Positions 7,012 to 14,393 of a stretch of DNA of 27,121 nucleotides are shown here, piece after piece. The position numbers and the translations under genes are program-made. This DNA comes from an uncultured bacterium (lineage in GTDB: Bacteria > Bacillota > Clostridia > Oscillospirales > Acutalibacteraceae), in the NCBI GenBank assembly GCA_905215055.1, contig CAJMOH010000038.1:1-27121 (forward strand). The letters are read 5' to 3'. The first letter of the stretch is position 1. Each line of letters begins with the position of its first letter. A model generated the notes under the pieces. The model did no database searches. It had not been told where the DNA came from and worked only from the letters and a program-made list of their open reading frames with translations.

Positions 7012-8175
7012 TCAGGGGGAGATTTCCATGGCTTTTTCGGGGGCCGGACTGACTCTTTCCGTGGATACCCGGCCCTTTTCCACCAGAAAGCGCAGGCCCG
7101 TCTCCTGCAGGCTCACCGTCTCCGGGCTGCAGCAGGTGATAAACACCTGCTTCCCGTGAAGGTGGTTCAACAGGTAATCCTGACGGCTTTGGTCCAGCTC
7201 GCTCATCACATCGTCCAGCAGCACAATGGGGGTTTCCCCGGAAAGCTCGGACAGGGCCTGGGCCTCCGCCAGCTTCAAGGCCAGCACCACGCTGCGCTGC
7301 TGTCCCTGAGAGCCGTACATTCTGGCGGAAAGCCCCGAAAGGGTAATCTCCAAATCATCCCGGTGAGGTCCCACGCTGGTAAACCCCGAGCGCACGTCCG
7401 AGGGCTCTGTCCGCCGCAGCTCTTTTTGGAGCAGCTCCATCCACTCCCGCTGGGAAAAGCCCTCCTCCAGCCTGGGGGACGGCACATAGGAAAGGGCCAG
7501 CTCCTCTCTTCCCCGGGAAATGCCGTGATAAATCTCCCTGGCCCTGGGGGCGATTTTCTCCACATACCGGCGGCGCTCCTCCATGACAGAGGCCCCCAGC
7601 TGGATCAGCCGGGCGTCCCACACCTCCAGAGTGTCCCGCAGCTCGGGAAACCGGCCAATGTCCTTTAACAAGGCGTTCCGCTGGGACAGCGCCCGCTGAT
7701 AGGTGTGCAGCAGCCCCGCGTAGCTGGGACGAATCTGGCACAGGGCGCCGTCCAGAAAGCCCCGGCGCCGGGCGGGACCCTCCTTCACAAGCAGCAGATG
7801 CTCTGGGGAAAAGATTACCGCGCAGACCTTGCCCACCAGGGCGGAGCCTGTTTTTTTCCGCACCCCGTTAATCACCGAGCTGCGCCGGCCGTTCTCAAGC
7901 TGGAGCAACGCCTTTTGGTTTCGCTCCTCGCTGAAAAAATCCAGGGCCAGGCAGGCCCGGGGGGCGTTCTCTCCCGTGGCGGGGTCCAGCCGGGGCAGCT
8001 CCGTGTCCTTGGCCCCCCGGAAGGAGTGGCCTCCCGTAAAGAGCCAGAGGGCCTCCAGCAGATTGGTCTTTCCCTGGGCATTGCCGCCGTAAATCACATT
8101 GACTCCCTGGCAGGGGAACAGCTCTCCGTCCTCCAGGTTGCGAAAGCTCTCACAGGCAAGGCGCGTTACAAACAT
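7012..8175 (-). CDS. recF: DNA replication/repair protein RecF
   Basis: An SMC/ABC-type ATPase that helps load RecA at single-strand gaps and stalled forks, with RecO and RecR. The 387-residue product carries the Walker A motif GGNAQGKT (about residues 30-37) near the N-terminus, the ABC signature SQGQQRS (about 293-299), and Walker B VLLDDVMSELD near 325. Length is slightly above the usual 360-370. A GAAGGG-like ribosome site precedes the ATG at 8175, which lies 6 bases beyond the yaaA stop. The dnaN-yaaA-recF order is conserved across Firmicutes. The last 15 or so residues, after EKGRV, look like a non-conserved extension. Confidence 0.96.
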   Translation of the reverse strand: MFVTRLACESFRNLEDGELFPCQGVNVIYGGNAQGKTNLLEALWLFTGGHSFRGAKDTELPRLDPATGENAPRACLALDFFSEERNQKALLQLENGRRSSVINGVRKKTGSALVGKVCAVIFSPEHLLLVKEGPARRRGFLDGALCQIRPSYAGLLHTYQRALSQRNALLKDIGRFPELRDTLEVWDARLIQLGASVMEERRRYVEKIAPRAREIYHGISRGREELALSYVPSPRLEEGFSQREWMELLQKELRRTEPSDVRSGFTSVGPHRDDLEITLSGLSARMYGSQGQQRSVVLALKLAEAQALSELSGETPIVLLDDVMSELDQSRQDYLLNHLHGKQVFITCCSPETVSLQETGLRFLVEKGRVSTERVSPAPEKAMEISP

Positions 8176-8181
8176 GAAGCA

Positions 8182-8394
8182 TCAGCCCTTCGCCACTTGA
8201 TAGCTTCTGCCCAGCAGGGACACGGTGTCCCCGGGAAAAAGCTTTTTCCCCCGCATGGAGCAGGTCTCCCCGTTGACCTGGACCCGCCCCTCCTGGATAA
8301 GCACCTTGGCCTGGCCGCCGGTGTCCACCGCCCCGGTAAGCTTTAAAAGGGAGTCCAGCCGGATGTATTCCGTTGTGATGGAAATGGGTTCCAT
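8182..8394 (-). CDS. yaaA: S4-domain RNA-binding protein YaaA
   Basis: A 70-residue stand-alone S4 domain protein. The recognisable core is LDSLLKLTGAVDTGGQAKVLIQEGRVQVNGE, abbreviated here by its key features: the conserved Leu-x2-Leu-Lys start, the GG-AK turn and the final basic V-NGE. It is the YaaA/RlbA-type gene found between dnaN and recF in many Firmicutes, probably an RNA- or ribosome-binding factor, with no settled function. I took the ATG at 8394, preceded by GAGGAG 7 bases away and just 11 bases past the dnaN stop; longer in-frame starts would lie inside dnaN. It is co-transcribed with dnaN and recF on spacing. Confidence 0.9.
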   Translation of the reverse strand: MEPISITTEYIRLDSLLKLTGAVDTGGQAKVLIQEGRVQVNGETCSMRGKKLFPGDTVSLLGRSYQVAKG

Positions 8395-8405
8395 AGGCTC
8401 GCTCC

Positions 8406-9509
8406 TCACTCGCTCTTCAGGCGCACCGGCAGCACCAGGAACAGGAAGCTGTCCCCGTCTTTGGGTACCACCTTCATGGGGCTTAGGGGTCCGCCCAGCT
8501 GGACCTTCACCTCGTCGCACTCGGTGTTGCGAAGGGCCTCCAGGAGATAGCGGTTGTTAAAGCCGATCTCCACGCTCTGGCCGGTCATTTCCACATCCAG
8601 CTGGTCGCTGGCCCGGCCCATGGAGGTGGTGCAGTTCAGCTTCAGCTCGTTGTCGGAAAACAGGCAGCGGACAGGGCTTTTCAGCCGGTCGGTAATCAGC
8701 AGGGACACACGCTCCACGCTGTCGATAGCCTCCCGGGTTTTCAAAACCACCTCTGTCTGGCTGTCCGGGGGAATAGCCGCCTTGTAGTTGAGGAATTCCC
8801 CTTCCAGCAGACTGGAAATTACGGTATAGTTGTCAATCTTAAAGAGAATGTGCCGCCGTCCCGCGGAGATTTCCACCGGGTCGTCGCTGTCCTTAATCAG
8901 CTTGAGGATTTCGCTGAGGGTTTTGCCAGGCACCACGAAGGACAGGTCCTCCTCAAACTGGATGGGCTCGCTGCGCTTGGCCAGCCGGTAACCGTCCACG
9001 CTGACCACATCCAGCACGCCCTTTTCCATGTTGAACAGGCTGCCCTGATGGATGGGCTTGGCGTCGCTTTCGGCGATGGCGAACAGCGTTTGACGGATCA
9101 TGCTTTTCAGCAGGCTGCCAGCCAGGGAAAACTGGGTGGAGTCAGACAGTTTGGGCAGCTCGGGGAATTCCTCGGCGGGAATGCCGATGATGGAAAACCG
9201 GCTGTAACCGCTTTCCAGGGTGGCCATATTTTTCTCGTCCACAGTGACGGTGATGGTCTCCGCGGGAGTGCGCCGGACAATGTCGGAAAACAGCTTGGCG
9301 CTGAGTACCGCCTTGCCGGGTTCCGTTACAAAGGCGGGGATCACGGTAGTGATGCCCAGCTCCAGATCGTAGGCGCACAGCTCCAGTCCGTTTTCATCCG
9401 CTCCCAGAAGGATGCCCTCCAGGGCGGGGATGGAGGTTTTTGTGGAGACGGCCCGCTGAATGTTGCCCACCGCCTCGGTGATGTCGCTTTTGTTCACTGT
9501 AAATTTCAT
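8406..9509 (-). CDS. dnaN: DNA polymerase III beta clamp
   Basis: The sliding clamp that tethers the replicative polymerase to DNA and recruits other proteins. The product of 367 residues starts with MKFTVNKSDITEAVGNIQRA and has the threefold clamp architecture; the C-terminal LRNTECDEVKVQLGGPLSPM and the terminal LVLPVRL stretch are typical of the family and form part of the partner-binding pocket. An ideal ribosome site, AAAGGAG, lies before the ATG at 9509. It is the first gene after oriC on this side. Because a terminator follows dnaA, dnaN probably has its own promoter in or next to the oriC region, although no clear one was seen. Confidence 0.97.
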   Translation of the reverse strand: MKFTVNKSDITEAVGNIQRAVSTKTSIPALEGILLGADENGLELCAYDLELGITTVIPAFVTEPGKAVLSAKLFSDIVRRTPAETITVTVDEKNMATLESGYSRFSIIGIPAEEFPELPKLSDSTQFSLAGSLLKSMIRQTLFAIAESDAKPIHQGSLFNMEKGVLDVVSVDGYRLAKRSEPIQFEEDLSFVVPGKTLSEILKLIKDSDDPVEISAGRRHILFKIDNYTVISSLLEGEFLNYKAAIPPDSQTEVVLKTREAIDSVERVSLLITDRLKSPVRCLFSDNELKLNCTTSMGRASDQLDVEMTGQSVEIGFNNRYLLEALRNTECDEVKVQLGGPLSPMKVVPKDGDSFLFLVLPVRLKSE

Positions 9510-9559
9510 AGGATCTCCTTTCCAGCCGGCGGGGAGGGAAGAAGGGTCTCCGCCAAGCT

Positions 9560-9775
9560 CTCTTTTATCCTGTTTATAAAATCTTAGATTTCGAAGTAGT
9601 AATAGGGGCTGTGAATTTGTGGAAAAGTTTTCCGGTCCCGCTGGGCGCCTGGGTTTGGATGGAAAAAGTTTTTCTCAAGCCGCTGTGGAGAGCCGGTGGA
9701 GAGAGAAAGACTTCTTTCCCATATTCCACAGGCTGTGAAATGCTGTGGAGGGAATGTGGAGGAAAGTGTGGAAAA
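9560..9775. other. oriC: oriC: AT-rich DUE, DnaA-trio and DnaA-box cluster
   Basis: The 342-base dnaA-dnaN gap contains no gene but has origin architecture. An AT-rich stretch (about 9561-9592) is followed by trinucleotides AAG-TAG-TAA-TAG (9594-9605), a GGGGC clamp (9605-9609), and tandem boxes TGTGAATTT (9610-9618) and TGTGGAAAA (9618-9626). Further boxes in the same orientation start at 9684, 9744, 9755 and 9767 (the last again TGTGGAAAA), with an opposite-facing TATTCCACA at 9722-9730. The best boxes differ by one base from the classic TGTGGATAA. This order (unwinding element, TAG trios, GC clamp, boxes) matches the DnaA-trio origin described for Bacillus subtilis. Limits are approximate. 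Confidence 0.85.
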
Positions 9776-9785
9776 CTTTTCGGGT

Positions 9786-9820
9786 AAAAAAAGAGAGAGG
9801 CTGTAAGAAACCTGCCTCTT
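9786..9820 (-). terminator. dnaA terminator
   Basis: On the minus strand AGAGGC pairs with GCCTCT (9819-9814 with 9801-9796) and is followed by a run of seven T (9792-9786). It lies 32 bases after the dnaA stop. It would separate dnaA from dnaN transcription and keep dnaA transcripts out of the origin. Confidence 0.65.
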
Positions 9821-9851
9821 TTCTTTTTCGCGCCCCCGTTCTTCCGGGGCT

Positions 9852-11171
9852 TTACCGGTCCCGAATATTCTTGATGATGTCGTCTACCATGGCCTTGGTG
9901 TGGGGGTCCTTTTTCAGATCCTTTTCCACCTGGCGCACGGCGTACACCACAGTGGAGTGGTCCCGGCCGCCAAAGGTCTCGCCGATTTCCACCATGGACA
10001 TCTGGGTGATTTCCCGCACAATGTACATGGACACCTGCCGGGCCTTGGAGATGTTGGCGTTGCGCTTTTGAGAGCGGATGTCCTCCGGGGTGATGCCCCC
10101 ATAGGTGCGGGCCACCTCCTCAATGATCTTGTCCACGGTGACGGGGGTGGGCTGGGAGTTGTTGATGATGTCGCTGATAGCCGCCTGAGCCGTGGCGATG
10201 TTGATGGGCTTTCCCTCCAGCAAATGGTAGGCCCGCAGTTTTTTCACAGTACCCTCCAGCTGGCGGATGTTGCTCTTTAATTTGTTGGCGATGTACTCGC
10301 ACACCGTCTCCGGGATTTCCAGGTTCAGACTCTCCGCCTTTCGGGCGATAATGGCCACCCGGGTCTCAAATTCCGGGGGCTGCACGTCCGCCAGCAGGCC
10401 CCACTCAAAGCGGGTTTTCAAGCGGTCGCTGAGAATGGAAATATCCTTGGGCGGCCGGTCGGCGGTGAGCACAATCTGCTTTTTGGCGTCGTAAAGCGTA
10501 TTAAAGGTATGGAAGAACTCCTCCTCGGTGGAGGCCTTGCCCGCGATAAACTGAATGTCATCCATCAGGAACAGGTCGGCTTTCCGGTACTTTTCCCGAA
10601 AGGCCGGGGTGGTACCCTGGGCAATGGCGGTGATGATCTCGTTGGTGAAGTCCTCGCTTTTGGCGTAAATTACCGTCCGGTCCGGGAAATTCTTTTTAAA
10701 CTCCTTGGCCACGGCGTTGAGCAGGTGGGTTTTTCCCAGCCCGGAACTGCCGTAGATGAACAAGGGGTTGTACAGCAGCGCGGGCTTTGCCGCCACCGCC
10801 TGACAGGCGGCGTGGGCAAACCGGTTGGACGGCCCCACCACAAAGGTGTCGAAGGTCAGCTCGTAATCCCCCTGCTCAAAGGGGTCGGCCTCCTCCGACT
10901 TCTGCTGGCGCTTCAGCTCCTCGTGAACGCAGATCTGGAAGGTGATTCCTCCGCCGAACACGTTGTCAAAGGCCTCTTTCAACAGGTCGCTGTAACACCG
11001 CAGCAGAGTCTGCTTGTGAAACTCGTTGGGCGCTTCCACAATGGCGGTTCCCTTGGAGAAATCCAGGGAAACCGGCTTTAAGCGGCTGAACCAGGTGTTG
11101 TAAGCCACCTCCGTGATATTTGATTTGCAGTATTGGCAGATGAGCTCCCAAGCCTGATCGAATGAATCCAA
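9852..11171 (-). CDS. dnaA: Chromosomal replication initiator DnaA (TTG start)
   Basis: The AAA+ initiator that binds DnaA boxes and opens oriC. The 439-residue product has the N-terminal helicase-interaction domain, Walker A GSSGLGKT (about 139), Walker B LFLMDDIQF (about 197), and the C-terminal DNA-binding domain with GGRDHSTVVYAVRQVE (about 400), including the invariant RDHSTV. I start it at TTG (11171-11169): GGAGGGG lies 7 bases upstream and the protein then begins with SFDQAWELICQYCK, as expected; extending further gives 55 residues unlike DnaA. The gene faces oriC on its 3' side, and has its own promoter about 90 bases upstream. The short linker domain contains charged residues (KRQQKSEEADPFE). 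Confidence 0.97.
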   Translation of the reverse strand: MDSFDQAWELICQYCKSNITEVAYNTWFSRLKPVSLDFSKGTAIVEAPNEFHKQTLLRCYSDLLKEAFDNVFGGGITFQICVHEELKRQQKSEEADPFEQGDYELTFDTFVVGPSNRFAHAACQAVAAKPALLYNPLFIYGSSGLGKTHLLNAVAKEFKKNFPDRTVIYAKSEDFTNEIITAIAQGTTPAFREKYRKADLFLMDDIQFIAGKASTEEEFFHTFNTLYDAKKQIVLTADRPPKDISILSDRLKTRFEWGLLADVQPPEFETRVAIIARKAESLNLEIPETVCEYIANKLKSNIRQLEGTVKKLRAYHLLEGKPINIATAQAAISDIINNSQPTPVTVDKIIEEVARTYGGITPEDIRSQKRNANISKARQVSMYIVREITQMSMVEIGETFGGRDHSTVVYAVRQVEKDLKKDPHTKAMVDDIIKNIRDR

Positions 11172-11259
11172 ATTGATTCCCCTCCAAGTAAACGCAATCT
11201 TTTGCGGGCTACATTCCCCACGGTCCCGGCCTTCCGCAAAAGGCCGATACTCAAGAGAA

Positions 11260-11288
11260 AGTATATCATAGTTCCCGTTCTTTTTCAA
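11260..11288 (-). promoter_or_regulatory. dnaA promoter
   Basis: On the minus strand -35 TTGAAA (11288-11283) and -10 TATACT (11265-11260) are 17 bases apart. The transcript would have a leader of about 80 bases containing a CGGCCTT/AAGGCCG hairpin (11227-11246). No DnaA-box nonamer was seen close by, so autoregulation is not evident here. Confidence 0.7.
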
Positions 11289-11461
11289 ATTTTTTTCCCC
11301 CTTTGTTTTTGGTTGGCCGCGCCTTGAAAAAAGCACAACACTTTGTGGTCCCTTTCACTTCCCCCTGAAAATCTGCTGTTTGTTGTCCTCCAGAGGGCAA
11401 CTTTTGAAAATTTTGGCGGAAAAAATCTTTCTTTGGCCCGGGATTCCCCGCAAAAATAGTG
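11289..11461. other. dnaA-rpmH divergent intergenic region, no gene seen
   Basis: The stretch between the two divergent promoters has T-rich and A-rich tracts (for example 11281-11307 and 11401-11430) but no gene, no convincing DnaA boxes and no long hairpin. It most likely serves as a spacer with upstream promoter elements. In some Firmicutes a second origin subregion sits here; I see no support for that in this sequence. Confidence 0.5.
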
Positions 11462-11491
11462 TTGACACAGGCGGCGGATGTAAGGTATAAT
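11462..11491 (+). promoter_or_regulatory. rpmH promoter
   Basis: A near-perfect promoter: -35 TTGACA (11462-11467), an 18-base spacer, -10 TATAAT (11486-11491). It would drive rpmH and, through the weak terminator after it, rnpA-yidD-yidC-khpB. Confidence 0.88.
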
Positions 11492-11532
11492 GTTTTCTCG
11501 CAAGGGAAAGAACCTCGAAAGGAGGGTGTATG

Positions 11533-11667
11533 ATGCTGAGAACGTATCAGCCCAAGAAGCTCCACAGGAAGAAGGAGCATGGGTTCCGGAAGAGAATGTC
11601 TGACAGAAACGGTCGCAAGGTACTTGCACGCCGCAGGGCAAAAGGCAGAGCGCGTCTGACTTACTGA
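11533..11667 (+). CDS. rpmH: 50S ribosomal protein L34
   Basis: L34 is a small, highly basic protein of the large ribosomal subunit. The 44 residues are MLRTYQPKKLHRKKEHGFRK and onwards to RAKGRARLTY, nearly the family consensus. Two adjacent ATGs exist (11530 and 11533); I prefer the second because AAAGGAGGG ends 6 bases upstream and the protein then aligns with other L34s. It is the first gene on the right side of the origin, in the conserved rpmH-rnpA order. Its strong promoter fits the high demand for ribosomal protein. Confidence 0.97.
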   Translation: MLRTYQPKKLHRKKEHGFRKRMSDRNGRKVLARRRAKGRARLTY

Positions 11668-11676
11668 TGACGCTTC

Positions 11677-11710
11677 AAAGGTCACCTTCGCGGTGGCCTT
11701 TCTTGTTTTG
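11677..11710 (+). terminator. Partial terminator between rpmH and rnpA
   Basis: AAAGGTCACC (11677-11686) pairs with GGTGGCCTTT (11692-11701), with one G-T wobble, around a TTCGC loop, followed by TCTTGTTTT. The interrupted T-tract suggests partial read-through, letting rpmH be made in excess over rnpA, as is usual for this pair. Confidence 0.65.
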
Positions 11711-11757
11711 CGCCCCTTTGTGCCAAGGGGGGAAGGCGGTGCTGCTTTCTTTTGGAA

Positions 11758-12105
11758 ATGGAAAAGCTTGTGACAATCTGCCGGAACAACGACTTCCGGC
11801 GCATTTACGCCAGGGGGAAAAGCTATGTGACGCCTCTGGTGGTGGTGTATGTTCTGAAAAACAGGACGAAAAATGTCCGGGTGGGCATTACCACCTCGAA
11901 AAAAATCGGCAACGCGGTGCAGCGCAACCGCTCCCGCCGGGTGATTCGGGAGGCGTTCCGCCTTTTGGCGCCCTGGGTGCGGCCCGGCTTTGACCTGGTC
12001 CTGGTGGCTCGGGGCAAAACCCCCTTTGTCAAAAGCACCGACGTGGGCCGTCATTTGCAGAGGCAGCTGAAGGCGGCGGGCCTGCTGCGGGAGGACATGC
12101 CATGA
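11758..12105 (+). CDS. rnpA: Ribonuclease P protein component
   Basis: The protein subunit of RNase P, which assists the catalytic RNA in removing 5' leaders from pre-tRNA. The 115-residue product begins MEKLVTICRNNDFRRIYARG and contains the signature RNRSRRVIREAFR (about residues 59-71), the basic RNA-binding helix. The ATG at 11758 is preferred; an in-frame TTG at 11752 would add two residues. The nearest purine-rich site, GGGGGGAAGG (about 11727-11736), is rather far away, so the translation start is less certain than for its neighbours. Its stop overlaps the yidD start by four bases (ATGA), indicating translational coupling. Confidence 0.94.
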   Translation: MEKLVTICRNNDFRRIYARGKSYVTPLVVVYVLKNRTKNVRVGITTSKKIGNAVQRNRSRRVIREAFRLLAPWVRPGFDLVLVARGKTPFVKSTDVGRHLQRQLKAAGLLREDMP

Positions 12106-12347
12106 AGCAGGTGCTTTTATGGCTGATCCGGTTTTACCGCAGCGCCATTTCCCCGCGAAAGCCTGCCATGTGCAAGTATATCCCCACCTGCTCCCAGTAC
12201 GGTCTGGAGGCCATCGAGCGGTTTGGGGCAATCAAAGGGGGGGCGCTGACCCTGTGGCGCATTCTGCGCTGCAACCCCTGGAGCCGGGGCGGTTACGACC
12301 CGGTACCCGAAAAGAAGGAAAAGAAGAAACGTAAAAGAGGAGCGTAA
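12102..12347 (+). CDS. yidD: Membrane protein insertion efficiency factor YidD
   Basis: A small 81-residue protein that helps YidC insert inner-membrane proteins. Family marks are CKYIPTCSQYGLEAI, with the conserved Cys pair, and RCNPWSRGGYDPVP near residue 58. An N-terminal amphipathic segment (VLLWLIRFYRSAISP) is the likely membrane contact. The C-terminus is an extra basic tail, EKKEKKKRKRGA. The ATG overlaps the rnpA stop. It is followed 8 bases later by yidC, its functional partner. Confidence 0.94.
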   Translation: MKQVLLWLIRFYRSAISPRKPAMCKYIPTCSQYGLEAIERFGAIKGGALTLWRILRCNPWSRGGYDPVPEKKEKKKRKRGA

Positions 12348-12355
12348 CATTCGTT

Positions 12356-13441
12356 ATGATGGCGATTTTTAATTTCTTTGGAAGCATCCTGGGCTATCTG
12401 CTGTGGTTCTTGTACAACATCTTCCACAACTACGGTGTGGCCATCATTTTCTTCACCATTATCATCAAGGCCGTGCTGTTTCCCTTCTCCATCAAGCAGC
12501 AGCGGAGCATGGCTTCTCAGACAAAGCTTTCGGCAAAGCAGAAGGAGCTGCAGGCAAAGTACGGCAACAACAAGCAGAAGTACAACGAGGAGCTGATGAA
12601 GCTCTATGAGAAGGAGGGCGTCAACCCCAGCTCCGGCTGCTTGACCACGTTGATCCCTCTGCCCATTATGCTGGGCATTTACTACTCGGTGATTATGCCC
12701 CTGTCCAACACCTTGCACATTGCGGAAGGGCGCATTGCGGAGGCCACCGATTTCATTCAGCGCATTCCCGGCATGGTGTCCAGCGCCGCTTCCGGCGGCA
12801 TCTACGCCGAGATGGACATCATCCGCAACTTTGACGCCCTGAAGGACCATCTGACCATGTTTACCCAGGGCGACCTGGACAAGATTGAGTCCTTTACCCA
12901 GGGATTCCACTTTTTGGGCTGGGACCTGCTGGCCACTCCCCAGGGTTCCGCCTTCGCCACCATGCTGTGGCTGATTCCGGTGCTGTCCTTTGTGTCTTAT
13001 TTTGGGTCTCAGCTGTACATGTCCCACATTCAGAAAAAGACCAGCGGCCAAAAGCAGCCCGGCTGCATGAAGGTGATGATGTATGTCTTTCCCCTCATCA
13101 GCGTGTACTGGGCCTGGATTATGCCGGCGGCTGTGGGCGTTTACTGGGTGGTGTCCTCTCTGACCAGCACCTTGCAGTATGTGATCGTCAATAAATTCTT
13201 CAGTGTCAACCATATGACCGCCATGGTGGAGGCCCAGCGGGCTGTCACCCTGGAGCTGGCGGAGGGCAGGGCGCAGCCCCTGTCCGCCAGAGACCAGCAG
13301 GAGATTGCCCAGCGCTTGGCGGCCGCTCCCCAGCAGAAAAAGCAGGAGAAGCTCCAAAAGCAGAAGCAGGGCGGAAAAAAGAAAAAGGGCGGATCGGGCA
13401 GCTCTGGAAGTTCCAGTGACTATATGGGCGCGAAAAAGTGA
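12356..13441 (+). CDS. yidC: Membrane protein insertase YidC/Oxa1 family
   Basis: Inserts and folds membrane proteins, alone or with SecYEG. The 361-residue product has a Gram-positive layout: a first hydrophobic helix, the groove helix GVAIIFFTIIIKAVLFPF, the cytoplasmic coiled-coil hairpin (KQKELQAKYGNNKQKYNEEL) followed by the conserved NP-SGC-TLIPLPIM helix, and three further helices. It lacks the large periplasmic domain of E. coli YidC. No lipobox is visible, unlike Bacillus SpoIIIJ. A Lys takes the place where the groove Arg of SpoIIIJ lies. The basic C-terminal tail (KKQEKLQKQKQGGKKKKGG) can contact ribosomes. AGAGGAG lies 13 bases before the ATG, rather far; adjacent ATG codons (12356, 12359) exist. 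Confidence 0.95.
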   Translation: MMAIFNFFGSILGYLLWFLYNIFHNYGVAIIFFTIIIKAVLFPFSIKQQRSMASQTKLSAKQKELQAKYGNNKQKYNEELMKLYEKEGVNPSSGCLTTLIPLPIMLGIYYSVIMPLSNTLHIAEGRIAEATDFIQRIPGMVSSAASGGIYAEMDIIRNFDALKDHLTMFTQGDLDKIESFTQGFHFLGWDLLATPQGSAFATMLWLIPVLSFVSYFGSQLYMSHIQKKTSGQKQPGCMKVMMYVFPLISVYWAWIMPAAVGVYWVVSSLTSTLQYVIVNKFFSVNHMTAMVEAQRAVTLELAEGRAQPLSARDQQEIAQRLAAAPQQKKQEKLQKQKQGGKKKKGGSGSSGSSSDYMGAKK

Positions 13442-13461
13442 GCCGAAAGGAAGGGTAGCAC

Positions 13462-14316
13462 ATGATTAGAGAAGCTATTGCCAAGGGCGACACCGTGGAG
13501 CAGGCCTTTGCCAACGCCTGCCGGGAGCTGGGCGTGGAAACCACGGATGCGGAATTTGAGATTTTGGAAATGCCCACCAAAAAGACCTTCGGTTTGTTCG
13601 GCGGAAGCCCCGCGCGGGTGCGGGCTTACATTGAAGAGCCGGATCCTGTGGAGGAGCGGGACCCCGCGGAGGAGGCCGCCGCCTATCTGAAAAATGTTCT
13701 GGGGGAAATGGGCTTGTCCCAGGCCTCTGTGGAGATTCAGCGTGAGGAGGCCGGCGCGGCTCTCACTCTTTCCGGCGACGACATCGGCTTTATCATCGGT
13801 CACCGGGGAGAGACCCTGGACGCCTTGCAGTATCTGGCCTCTTTGGTGGCCAACCATGTGGACGGCACCTATTACCGCATCACCTTGGATGTGGGCAACT
13901 ATCGGGAAAAGCGGAAGGAAACCCTGGAGGCCCTGGGCAAGAAAATGGCTGCCCGGGCGGTTAAGACAGGGCGGAATTCCTCCCTGGAGCCTATGAATCC
14001 CTATGAGCGGCGGATTATTCACACGGCGGTGCAGACCGTAGCCGGGGCCAAGTCCTGGAGCGAGGGCGTGGACCAGGGCCGGCATGTGGTGATTGGCCCC
14101 GAGGGCGGAGAGCGCCCTCAGCCCCGGCGCAGCGACCGGGGCCGCGGCGGGAACCGGGGCAGAAACGACCGGAACAGAGGCGGCAAGGGCGGCTATAACG
14201 ACAGAAACCGCCGTCCCCGCGGCGACCGTTCCCGGCCCAATCCCGCGCCCCGGGCGGAGGGACCCAAGACCGACGATCCCAACACCCCCATTTACGGGCG
14301 GATCGAAAAGAAATAA
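13462..14316 (+). CDS. khpB: RNA-binding protein KhpB (Jag) with RG-rich tail
   Basis: KhpB (Jag/EloR) is an RNA-binding protein that, with KhpA, affects cell elongation and division in Gram-positive bacteria. The 284-residue product has the Jag N-terminal domain (about 1-50, ending KKTFGLFGGSPARVRAYIE), a KH domain with the GxxG loop as GHRG (about residue 114), and an R3H domain beginning NPYERRIIH (about 178). What is unusual is a tail of about 70 residues after GRHVVIGPE, full of RG, RGG, GRN and DRN repeats, which looks disordered and basic, like RNA-binding RGG tails. It starts 20 bases after yidC and has a terminator right behind it, ending the rpmH-khpB group. Confidence 0.93.
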   Translation: MIREAIAKGDTVEQAFANACRELGVETTDAEFEILEMPTKKTFGLFGGSPARVRAYIEEPDPVEERDPAEEAAAYLKNVLGEMGLSQASVEIQREEAGAALTLSGDDIGFIIGHRGETLDALQYLASLVANHVDGTYYRITLDVGNYREKRKETLEALGKKMAARAVKTGRNSSLEPMNPYERRIIHTAVQTVAGAKSWSEGVDQGRHVVIGPEGGERPQPRRSDRGRGGNRGRNDRNRGGKGGYNDRNRRPRGDRSRPNPAPRAEGPKTDDPNTPIYGRIEKK

Positions 14317-14324
14317 AAACGTGT

Positions 14325-14353
14325 GGGGCGGCCAGCAGGCGGCCCCCTTTTTT
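14325..14353 (+). terminator. khpB terminator
   Basis: GGGGC (14325-14329) pairs with GCCCC near 14342-14346, with GGCC strings in between allowing alternative pairings, followed by a run of T at 14348-14353. It ends the operon led by rpmH and separates it from mnmE. Confidence 0.65.
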
Positions 14354-14393
14354 CACCATTTTTTCAATCTCTGTGGAAAAGAGGAAGGCGTTT

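Noticed and set aside
5860..7668. A 602-codon plus-strand open frame opposite the zinc-ribbon, remB and recF genes
   Set aside because: It crosses three real genes, and its product is Gly/Pro/Leu-rich with no recognisable domain.
11172..11336. A 55-residue N-terminal extension of dnaA
   Set aside because: It crosses the dnaA promoter and is unlike DnaA; the TTG at 11171 has the proper ribosome site.
11174..11529. A second origin subregion between dnaA and rpmH
   Set aside because: AT-rich tracts are present but no DnaA-box cluster or trio array.
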